Position numbers and translations under genes: made by a program. DNA of 64,000 nucleotides, taken from Rhodanobacter sp. C06. Lineage in GTDB: Bacteria > Pseudomonadota > Gammaproteobacteria > Xanthomonadales > Rhodanobacteraceae. Each line of letters starts with the position of its first letter. Within the stretch, counting starts at the first letter, position 1. Below are positions 57,063-64,000 of this stretch, piece by piece. The DNA lies in contig NZ_MUNP01000058.1 in the NCBI RefSeq assembly GCF_002001105.1, positions 62,001 through 126,000 on the forward strand. The letters are read 5' to 3'. Below the pieces are notes generated by a model. It was given only the letters and a program-made list of their open reading frames with translations. It was not told where the DNA came from and made no database searches.

Positions 57063-58321
57063 ACACGCAGGAACTCATCATCACCTGGGCGACGCCGGTG
57101 TTCTTCCTGCTGATCGGCATCGAGCTGCTGGTGGCGAAGCTGCGCGGCCACGATGCCTATGCCGGCAACGATGCGATCAACAGCATCGGCCTGGGCGCGA
57201 TCTCGCAGCTGGTGGCGGTGTTCAGCAAGCTGCTGACGATCGGCATCTATGCATGGTGCGCGCAGCACCTGGCGTTGTTCGAGCTGCCCGCCGACAGCGT
57301 GCCGGTGTGGCTGGGCGCCTTGCTGGGCTACGACCTCTGCTACTACTGGCTGCACCGCATGGGCCACGAGGTGAACATCCTGTGGGCCGCCCACGTGGTG
57401 CACCACCAGAGCGAGCGCTACAACCTCAGCACCGCGCTGCGCCAGACCGGCAGCGGCGCGCTGCTGGGCTGGATCTTCTACCTGCCGCTGGCGATCCTCG
57501 GCGTGCCGGTCGAGGTGTTCGTGGTGGTGGCGCTGGTCGACCTGCTGTACCAGTTCTGGGTGCACACCGAGCAGATCGGCCGGCTGGGCTGGTTCGACCG
57601 CGTGTTCTGCTCGCCGTCCAACCATCGCGCCCACCACGCGGTGAACGACCGCTACCTCGACCGCAACTACGGCGGCATCCTGATCGTGTGGGACCGCCTG
57701 TTCGGCAGTTTCGTGGAGGAGGACGCCGCCGAGCCGCCGGTGTACGGCACGCGCGCGCCACTGCGCAGCTGGAATCCCCTGTGGGCGAACGCCGAGGTGT
57801 ACTGGCGCACCGCGCAGGACGCGTGGCACGCGCGCCGTTGGCGCGACAAGCTGCTGGTGTGGTTGAAGCCTCCGGGCTGGCGCCCCGCCGACGTGGCGGC
57901 ACGCTTTCCCAGACCGGCCTTCGCGATGCCCGCGGAGCGCTACGACCCGCCGCTGGCGGCGCCGCTCAAGCTCTACGTGCTGCTGCAGTTCGCGCTGCTG
58001 CTGGGCATGGTCACCCAGTTCCTCGGCATGGCCGGGCACGTCGCCTGGCCCGAGCTGCTGCTCTACGCGGCGTGGCAGGTGGCCGGCCTGTGCGTGCTGG
58101 GCGCCCTGATGGAAGGCCGGCGCTGGGCGTGGTGGGCCGAGGGCCTGCGCGTGCTGGCGATGGCCGTGCTGCCGCTGGTCCAGCACCGCTGGTTCGGTGT
58201 GGCGCACCTGGATGTCCGGATCGCGTCGGCCTTCGCGCTGGTGTTCGGCGCCAGCGCCTTGGCGCTGCCGTGGCTGCGCCGAGGCGGGCACCTGGCGCAT
58301 CGCGGCGCGGCGAGTGCATGA
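57059..58321 (+). CDS. Fatty-acid-hydroxylase/AGMO-like membrane di-iron enzyme
   Basis: 420 residues. Histidine clusters HRMGH (99-103), HVVHH (112-116) and NHRAHH (189-193) form the di-iron site of the sterol-desaturase superfamily; DRNYGGILIVWDRLFGSF follows. Length and extra C-terminal helices resemble alkylglycerol monooxygenase (AGMO) more than C-4 sterol oxidases. AGMO cleaves alkyl-ether lipids with tetrahydrobiopterin. Coupling to a lysoplasmalogenase gene makes an ether-lipid role likely, but this is inference; the safe label is 'sterol desaturase family protein'. Confidence 0.8.
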   Translation: MNTQELIITWATPVFFLLIGIELLVAKLRGHDAYAGNDAINSIGLGAISQLVAVFSKLLTIGIYAWCAQHLALFELPADSVPVWLGALLGYDLCYYWLHRMGHEVNILWAAHVVHHQSERYNLSTALRQTGSGALLGWIFYLPLAILGVPVEVFVVVALVDLLYQFWVHTEQIGRLGWFDRVFCSPSNHRAHHAVNDRYLDRNYGGILIVWDRLFGSFVEEDAAEPPVYGTRAPLRSWNPLWANAEVYWRTAQDAWHARRWRDKLLVWLKPPGWRPADVAARFPRPAFAMPAERYDPPLAAPLKLYVLLQFALLLGMVTQFLGMAGHVAWPELLLYAAWQVAGLCVLGALMEGRRWAWWAEGLRVLAMAVLPLVQHRWFGVAHLDVRIASAFALVFGASALALPWLRRGGHLAHRGAASA

Positions 58322-58331
58322 CCGCTGGCCC

Positions 58332-58359
58332 ATGACCTCTGGCGGCGATTCGCTATGAT
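58332..58359 (+). promoter_or_regulatory. Possible promoter of APC permease gene
   Basis: ATGACC at 58332-58337, 16-bp spacer, TATGAT at 58354-58359, 27 nt before the ATG at 58387. Confidence 0.4.
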
Positions 58360-58386
58360 CCGCCGGTTGCCCGCAGGAATGAGCCC

Positions 58387-59931
58387 ATGCGTTTTTTGAG
58401 CCGAATGCTCCGCCACAAGTCCGTCGAACAGTTGCAGAGCGAGGCGGGGCAGCGCGGCGATTTCCGCCGCGTGCTGGGCCTATGGCAGCTCACCGCGATC
58501 GGCATCGGCGGCATCATCGGCGTGGGCATCTTCGTGCTGGCCGGCCAGCAGGCGGCGGCGAACGCCGGCCCCGCGGTGGCGCTGTCCTTCCTGATCGCGG
58601 GCGCGGGCAGCGCCTGCGCCGCGCTGTGCTATGCCGAGTTCGCCGGGCTGATCCCGGTGACCGGCAGCGCCTACACCTACGGCTACGCGGTGCTGGGCGA
58701 GTTCGTGGCCTGGATCATCGGCTGGGACCTGCTGCTGGAATACGCGCTGGTGGTCGCGGTGGTGGCGATCGGCTGGTCGGGCTACGTGCAGGTGCTCTTG
58801 GCCTCGGCGGGCGTGCACCTGCCGGAATGGGCGCAGCAGAGCATGAGCGCGCAGACCATGCACTACTATCTGCAGCAGCTCTTCGGCGTGCATGGCACGG
58901 CGGTCGCCGCGCCCAGCGACGGCCACCGCTTCAACGTGATCGCCGCCGGCGTGTCGCTGGCGGTGGCGCTGCTGCTCACCGTGCGCATGGAATGGGGCGC
59001 GCGCTTCAACACCGCGATCGTGGCGATCAAGGTGCTCGGCGTGCTGCTGGTGATCGGCGTGGGCGCGTTCTTCATCCACAGCGCGAACTGGCAGCCGTTC
59101 ATCCCGACGCGCACGTTCGACGCGCAAGGCGTGGGCCACTTCGGCTGGGCCGGCGTGCTCACCGGCGCCAGCGTGGTGTTCTTCGCGGTGTTCGGCTACG
59201 ACACGCTGACCACCGCGGCGGAGGAGGCCAAGCATCCGCAGCGCGACCTGCCGCGCGCGGTGCTGCTGTCGCTGGCGGTGGCGATGGTGCTGTACATCGC
59301 GGTGTCGCTGGTGCTCACCGGCATCACCCACTACAGCAACCTGAGCGGCGACGCCTCGGTGTCGCAGGCGTTCGAGGCGATCGGCCTGCACTGGGTTTCC
59401 ATCGCCATCGCGGTGGCCGCGGTGGTGGGCGTCACCAGCGTGCTGTTCGCCTTCATGCTGGGCGCGGCGCGCATCTGGTTCGCGCTGGCGCGCGACGGCC
59501 TGCTGCCGGCGTGGTTCGCCAAGGTGAGTCCGCGCTTCGGCACGCCGGCGCGCCCCACGCTGATCCTCGGCGTGTTCACCGCGGTCGTGGCCGGCCTGCT
59601 GCCGATCGGCGAGGTGGCCGAGCTGGTCAACATCGGCACGCTCAGCGCCTTCATCATCATCTGCACCGCGGTGCTGGTGCTGCGCATCCGCAAGCCGCAG
59701 CTGCCGCGCAGCTTCCGCATGCCGTGGATCGCCGTGCTGGCGCCGCTGGGCGTGGCGTTCTCGCTGCTGCTGATCTTCGGCGTGCCGTGGCTCGACGCCA
59801 ACGGCTGGCAGCGCATCGGCGGCCTGCCCGCGATCACCTTCGAGCGCTTCGTGATCTGGATGGCGCTGGGTTGCCTGATCTACTTCGGCTACGGCATCCG
59901 TCACAGCAAGCTCGACGGCGAACGGCTGTAG
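58387..59931 (+). CDS. APC-family amino acid permease (cationic type)
   Basis: 514 residues, about 13 membrane segments. LTAIGIGGIIGVGIFVLAG carries the substrate-binding GIGxGIF-type break of TM1; FxxxGYDTLTTAAEEAKHPQRDLPRA is the CAT-like motif after TM6. Similar to YfnA/CAT-type transporters of basic or branched amino acids. Unrelated in detail to the permease at 12242-13630. Single gene with its own promoter, closed by a GTAG repeat. Confidence 0.9.
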   Translation: MRFLSRMLRHKSVEQLQSEAGQRGDFRRVLGLWQLTAIGIGGIIGVGIFVLAGQQAAANAGPAVALSFLIAGAGSACAALCYAEFAGLIPVTGSAYTYGYAVLGEFVAWIIGWDLLLEYALVVAVVAIGWSGYVQVLLASAGVHLPEWAQQSMSAQTMHYYLQQLFGVHGTAVAAPSDGHRFNVIAAGVSLAVALLLTVRMEWGARFNTAIVAIKVLGVLLVIGVGAFFIHSANWQPFIPTRTFDAQGVGHFGWAGVLTGASVVFFAVFGYDTLTTAAEEAKHPQRDLPRAVLLSLAVAMVLYIAVSLVLTGITHYSNLSGDASVSQAFEAIGLHWVSIAIAVAAVVGVTSVLFAFMLGAARIWFALARDGLLPAWFAKVSPRFGTPARPTLILGVFTAVVAGLLPIGEVAELVNIGTLSAFIIICTAVLVLRIRKPQLPRSFRMPWIAVLAPLGVAFSLLLIFGVPWLDANGWQRIGGLPAITFERFVIWMALGCLIYFGYGIRHSKLDGERL

Positions 59932-59938
59932 GCGTGGC

Positions 59939-59994
59939 GTAGGAGCGGCTTCAGCCGCGATTCGATCTGCGGTCGCGGCTGAAGCCGCTCCTGC
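59939..59994. repeat. GTAG-headed REP dimer (family A, copy 3)
   Basis: Arms 59939-59960 and 59973-59994 are inverted with 21 of 22 bases matching; each arm holds GCGGCT-TC-AGCCGC. Eight nt after the permease stop. The rest of the gap to 60146 has no convincing gene. Confidence 0.85.
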
Positions 59995-60145
59995 GCGCCA
60001 GGTTGCGGGTTTCAGGAGGCATGGATGTCCACCGGCTACTTCGCGCCATCCGCCTGCTGGCGCGCGTGGGCTTTCCGCAGCAGGTCGTCGCCGACGCATT
60101 GCCTGCGCCGCGCAGCAGAATCCCGCGTGATCGCCGCTGCGAGGG

Positions 60146-60625
60146 TCAGGCCCGGTGATCGGCCATCGCGCCGATGCGCTTGGTCATGAACACGCTGTTC
60201 GGATCGGGCCGATATTCGCCGAACGGTGCGCAGGGCACGAAGCCGAACGCGGCATACAGGCGCCGTGCCGGCTCGAAGAACGCCATCGCCCCGGTTTCCA
60301 GGCTCAGCCGTGCATAGCCGCGGCTCGCCGCTTCATCGATCAGGTGCTGCAGCATGCGCGAGGCGACGCCACGGCGCAGATGGGTGGACGCAGTGCGCAT
60401 GGACTTGATCTCGCCATGCAGCGGATCCAGTTGCTTCAGCGCGCCGAAGCCGGCCAGCACCGGACCATCCCACACGCACCAGAACGTGACGTCCGGCCCG
60501 CGCAAGCCGTCGAGGTTCAGCGCGTGACGGCTTTCGGCTGGTGCCGTGGTGGCGAGCGAGTCGAGATGCTCACGCAGCAGGGCCAGCACCTGCGGACGGT
60601 CCAGCGTGTCGAGGCGTATGTCCAT
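60146..60625 (-). CDS. GNAT-family N-acetyltransferase
   Basis: 159 residues. GNAT motif A is around 75-105 (EIKSMRTASTHLRRGVASRMLQHLIDEA, with the RRxGxA-type CoA loop as LRRGVAS), and motif B around LSLETG..AFFEPARRLYAAFGF. Close to the ElaA/YjgM-like acetyltransferases. Acceptor unknown. Monocistronic, divergent from the DUF3667 gene. Confidence 0.85.
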   Translation of the reverse strand: MDIRLDTLDRPQVLALLREHLDSLATTAPAESRHALNLDGLRGPDVTFWCVWDGPVLAGFGALKQLDPLHGEIKSMRTASTHLRRGVASRMLQHLIDEAASRGYARLSLETGAMAFFEPARRLYAAFGFVPCAPFGEYRPDPNSVFMTKRIGAMADHRA

Positions 60626-60840
60626 GGCGGCGGTCGTGCTTCCCGGGGCGTGCCGCGAGTCTAGTCATGTGCCGATGGGTCGGACAGCCCGGACGCGAAA
60701 TGGCGCTGCACAGGGTTTCGCATCGGCGGCTTCGGAGGATGTGGTGTGCAAGCTGTGGTGCACAAGCGAGGCATGCACATGCGCCGGGTCTGCATGCCGA
60801 GGCATGATCCGCCGATCCGGGCAGCGCGGGAGGGCTGGGC

Positions 60841-61866
60841 ATGCAGGAAATGGCGGGGCTTTCGGGCCAGGCAACGGCCTGCGCGAACTGCGCCGCGCCG
60901 CTGGGCGGCGAGTACTGCGCGCAGTGCGGCGAGCGTCGGCTGCATCCGGACGAACACACGCTGCGGCACATCGTGGGCGAGTGGTTCGAGGCGTTCTCGC
61001 ACGGCGAGGGCCGTCTGCTCGTCTCGCTGCGCACGCTGCTGCTCAAGCCGGGTGAGTTGACGCGCGAATACTTCCGCGGGCGGCGCGTGCCGTATGCGCG
61101 GCCGGTGGCGCTGTTCTTTGCGGTGAACCTGCTGTACTTCCTGCTGACGACCTTGAACACATTCTCCACGGCGCTGGAGACACAGATGAGCGTGTCGCCG
61201 CTGCAGCAGACAAAGCAGATGCTGGTGTTGGACAAGGCGCTTGGTCCGCAGGTTTCGGCGACGGAGAAGGCCGAGGTGATGGCGGACTATTGGGCGCTGT
61301 ACGGATCGGAACGTGCCGCGGTCCTTGCGGGTCGCGCCGCCTCGGCCGCCGAGCGGAAGGCCGATGAGGAGAAGGGTGTTGCCGCCAGTCGCCACCCGGC
61401 CGCACTGGAAGCGGTTTATCGCTACCAGGAGCGGTTCGACGAGCGCACCGAGACGCTGTCGCGTGCCTTGGTGGTCGCGCTCGTGCCCATGCTGGCGTGC
61501 CTGCTCTGGCTGACGCTGGCGCCGTTGCGCCGTGGCCTGCCGGAACTGCTGATCTTCGCGACCCATCTGTGGAGCGGCCTGCTGCTGATCTTGCTGCTGT
61601 TCGGGTGGCTGGTGACAGGCGCGACCCGGGTGTCGCAATGGCTTCTGGATGGACGTATACCCGCGATCCTGCAGAGCGACTCGTATGCAAGCATGGCGCT
61701 CGCCGTGCTGGTGGCGATCTATGTGTATCGCGCGCTGCGTGCCTACCTCTGCTACCCGCGCATCGGCTGTGCGATCCTGTCTGCGTGGATGCTGGCCGGC
61801 CTGTTCTGGTTGTTGCAGCTTTATCGCCTGCTGCTGTTCTTCGTGACCGTATACGCGCTGCATTGA
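60841..61866 (+). CDS. DUF3667-like zinc-ribbon membrane protein
   Basis: 341 residues; GGGAGGG at 60828-60834 before the ATG. N-terminal zinc ribbon CANC...CAQCGE at about 14-30, then HTLRHIVGEWFEAFSHGEGRLLVSLRTLLLKPGELTREYFRGRRVPYARP, the conserved DUF3667 block, then a membrane helix, a charged helical region (about 110-200) and three or four C-terminal membrane helices. Function unknown. Confidence 0.75.
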   Translation: MQEMAGLSGQATACANCAAPLGGEYCAQCGERRLHPDEHTLRHIVGEWFEAFSHGEGRLLVSLRTLLLKPGELTREYFRGRRVPYARPVALFFAVNLLYFLLTTLNTFSTALETQMSVSPLQQTKQMLVLDKALGPQVSATEKAEVMADYWALYGSERAAVLAGRAASAAERKADEEKGVAASRHPAALEAVYRYQERFDERTETLSRALVVALVPMLACLLWLTLAPLRRGLPELLIFATHLWSGLLLILLLFGWLVTGATRVSQWLLDGRIPAILQSDSYASMALAVLVAIYVYRALRAYLCYPRIGCAILSAWMLAGLFWLLQLYRLLLFFVTVYALH

Positions 61867-62035
61867 GCCGGTGCCGCAAAATCGTGCGCCGTTCGCGCGT
61901 GACCTCTGGCAGGGTGCTGCACGCATGTCGCGATCTACCATCGCCCGGTCAGCCGCCGCTCGCCGCCACGACGAACGACGCGTTCCTGCCGGCAGCGCGG
62001 TTCCCGCGTGGGCCGGTACCTGCCCGGAGTTACCC

Positions 62036-63961
62036 GTGAACCGTCCTGCCTTCCGTTCCAGCCTGATCGCCGCCGCGGTGGTCGGAGCGCTTTCGCTGTC
62101 CGTCGCCGCCACCGCGCAGGATGCCCGCCGTGCCGCGCCGCAAGACACGCCGTATCCCGGCCAGCTCACGGTGAACGTCGACCTCACCGACGCGGCGAAG
62201 CGGATGTTCCGCGTGCACGAGACGATCCCGGTGAAGCCGGGCGAATTCACCTTGCTGTATCCGGAGTGGATTCCCGGCGAACACGCGCCGTCCGGCCCGA
62301 TCCAGAACGTGGCGGGGCTGATCATCACCGCGAACGGCAAGCAGCTGGCGTGGCGCCGCGACCTGCGCGACATGTTCGCGATTCACCTGGACGTGCCCGA
62401 AGGCGTGAGCCAGCTCGACCTCTCCTTCCAGTTCCTCTCGCCGGGCGACGGCGAGGGCAGCCTGTTCGGCGCCAGCGCCTCGTCCACGCCGAACCTGGTG
62501 GACGTCGAGTTCAACCAGGTGGCGTTCTACCCGGCCGGCTACTACTCGCGGCAGATCCAGATCCAGCCGACCGTGCAGTTGCCCGCGGGCTGGAAGTTCG
62601 GCACGGCGCTGCAGGTGCAGAACCAGAACGGGAGCACGGTGCAGTTCAAGCCGGTGAGCTTCAACAACTTCGTCGATTCGCCGCTGATCGCGGGCGAGCA
62701 CTTCGATCGCGTGGACCTCGCGCCGGGCGCGAAGGTGCCGGTGCACCTCAACGTGGTGGGCGACGGCGCGAAGGACGTCAAGCTCACCGCCAAGCAGCTG
62801 GAGCAGCAGCGCGCGGTGGTGACGCAGACCAACCTGCTGTTCGGCGCGCACCACTACGACCACTACGACTTCCTGCTCACGCTGTCCGACCACACCGGCC
62901 ACTTCGGGCTTGAGCACCACCAGTCCAGCGACGACCGCCTGCCGGCCGACTTCTTCACCAACGACGACATGCACACGCTGGCGGCCAGCCTGATGCCGCA
63001 CGAGTTCGTGCATTCGTGGAACGGCAAGTTCCGCCGCCCCGCCGACCTGTGGACGCCGAACTTCAACGTGAAGATGCAGGACGACCTGTTGTGGGTGTAC
63101 GAGGGTCTCACCGATTACTGGTGCAGCGTACTCACCGCGCGCGCCGGCCTGTGGTCGCCCGCGCAGTTCCGCGACACGATGGCGAACATCGACGCCTCGA
63201 TGAGCGAGCGCACCGGCCGTGCCTGGCGCTCGCTGCAGGACACCGCCGACGCCGCGCCGCTCACCTACTACGGCGGCGGCGGCTGGGCCAACTGGCGTCG
63301 CGGCACCGACTTCTATCCGGAAGGCCAGCTGCTGTGGCTGGACGTGGACACCAAGATCCGCGAACTCTCGGGCGGCAAGCATTCGTTGGACGATTTCGCG
63401 CACGCGTTCTACGGCATGGAAAACGGCAGCTACGTCACCAAGACCTATACCTTCGACGACGTGGTGAACACATTGAACCAGGTGCAGCCGTTCGACTGGG
63501 CGAAGTTCCTGCGCGCGCGGCTGGACTACACCGGTGCGGAACTGCCCGAGCACGGCATCACGCGGGGCGGCTGGAAGCTGGTCTACACCGACCAGCCGAA
63601 CGCCGAGACCAAGGCGATGGAGGGCATCCGCCACGGCGTCAACCTCGCCGCCTCGATCGGCCTGTCCGCGTCGAAGACCGGCAACATCTACGACGTGCAG
63701 TGGAACGGTCCCGCGTTCAAGGCCGGCCTGGTGCCGGGCCTCACCATCGTGGCGGTGGACGGCAAGGACTACTCGCCCGATGCGCTGAAGGACGCGATCA
63801 CCGCGGCCAAGACCGGCAACGCGCCGATCGAGCTGCTGGTGAAGAACGTCGACATCTACAGCACCGCGAAGATCGACTACCACGGCGGCCTGCGCTACCC
63901 GCACCTGGAACGCGCCGGCGGCAAGGATCTGCTCGGCGCGATCGCGGCGCCGCGCAAGTAA
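62036..63961 (+). CDS. M61 glycyl-aminopeptidase-like protease with PDZ domain
   Basis: 641 residues from GTG 62036, with GGAG at 62025-62028; the signal peptide (FRSSLIAAAVVGALSLSVAATAQ) then falls at the N-terminus, unlike a longer frame from 61871. Zinc site H322-E323-x-x-H326 with E356 in VYEGLTDYW as third ligand, and SWNGKFRRP after it, all M61 marks. C-terminal PDZ-like domain at about 520-600 (GNIYDVQWNGPAFKAGLVPGLTIVAVDGKDY). Periplasmic or surface protease with preference for Gly/Ala N-termini in characterised relatives. Confidence 0.9.
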   Translation: MNRPAFRSSLIAAAVVGALSLSVAATAQDARRAAPQDTPYPGQLTVNVDLTDAAKRMFRVHETIPVKPGEFTLLYPEWIPGEHAPSGPIQNVAGLIITANGKQLAWRRDLRDMFAIHLDVPEGVSQLDLSFQFLSPGDGEGSLFGASASSTPNLVDVEFNQVAFYPAGYYSRQIQIQPTVQLPAGWKFGTALQVQNQNGSTVQFKPVSFNNFVDSPLIAGEHFDRVDLAPGAKVPVHLNVVGDGAKDVKLTAKQLEQQRAVVTQTNLLFGAHHYDHYDFLLTLSDHTGHFGLEHHQSSDDRLPADFFTNDDMHTLAASLMPHEFVHSWNGKFRRPADLWTPNFNVKMQDDLLWVYEGLTDYWCSVLTARAGLWSPAQFRDTMANIDASMSERTGRAWRSLQDTADAAPLTYYGGGGWANWRRGTDFYPEGQLLWLDVDTKIRELSGGKHSLDDFAHAFYGMENGSYVTKTYTFDDVVNTLNQVQPFDWAKFLRARLDYTGAELPEHGITRGGWKLVYTDQPNAETKAMEGIRHGVNLAASIGLSASKTGNIYDVQWNGPAFKAGLVPGLTIVAVDGKDYSPDALKDAITAAKTGNAPIELLVKNVDIYSTAKIDYHGGLRYPHLERAGGKDLLGAIAAPRK

Positions 63962-64000
63962 CGTCGCGCAACTTTACGCGGTGTCATCTCGGCGCAGGCT

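Noticed and set aside
60025..60189. Possible 54-residue ORF with AGGAGG 5 nt upstream
   Set aside because: Ideal ribosome-binding site, but the peptide is Arg/Ser/Ala-rich with no recognisable pattern and overlaps the antisense GNAT 3' end; it lies next to a REP dimer.

Overview
This window is chromosomal DNA from a very GC-rich gammaproteobacterium. The best guess is the Xanthomonadales, probably family Rhodanobacteraceae (Rhodanobacter, Dyella, Frateuria or Luteibacter type). The reasons are a XanB2-type chorismatase beside aryl-polyene (xanthomonadin-like) lipid-chain genes, a very large TonB-dependent receptor with Xanthomonas-type features, GTAG-headed palindromic repeats like those of Stenotrophomonas, and frequent GTG starts with GTGA stop/start overlaps. 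The species call is inference; no database search was possible.

Layout. 1-7.2 kb holds housekeeping and iron genes: a partial DUF488 gene coupled to a DUF2945 gene, a Bax-inhibitor-1 membrane protein, an MFS-acyltransferase fusion, ampE, and the minus-strand run rppH, bfd, bfr, erpA, nudC with a Fur-like box in front of bfd. A truncated tRNA-Met copy stands directly before an intact tRNA-Met(CAT) at 7.35-7.5 kb. From 20.6 down to 8.5 kb a minus-strand amino-sugar locus runs glucokinase, GH20 hexosaminidase, TonB-dependent receptor, APC permease, GH2 exo-glucosaminidase-like enzyme, LacI-family regulator; a perfect 16-bp palindrome precedes the first gene. The enzymes would release GlcNAc/GlcN from chitin- or chitosan-like chains, import the sugars and phosphorylate them.

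20.8-31.7 kb holds queD, a phasin, the complete atpIBEFHAGDC operon and glmU, with small hairpin repeats inserted between atpH and atpA and after atpC. 31.8-36.9 kb is a partial aryl-polyene set: chorismatase, ACP, LpxL-like acyltransferase, GT2, chain-length-factor-like protein and ketosynthase. 37-45.8 kb is mixed: hemF, a VNG-repeat export protein, gpmA, a GAF-degenerate GGDEF-EAL protein, zapE, an alpha/beta hydrolase and a membrane-anchored cytochrome c. 46.2-54.4 kb is an MdtABC-like RND pump whose two permease genes are separated by a 327-bp element with 26-bp terminal inverted repeats. 54.6-64 kb holds an LtaS-like sulfatase-fold protein, a translationally coupled lysoplasmalogenase/AGMO-like pair, an amino-acid permease, a GNAT, a DUF3667 protein and an M61 peptidase.

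No CRISPR array, prophage, integrase or recognisable defence island was seen. The most original material is the regulated amino-sugar operon, the possible ether-lipid module, and the repeat and palindrome elements between genes.
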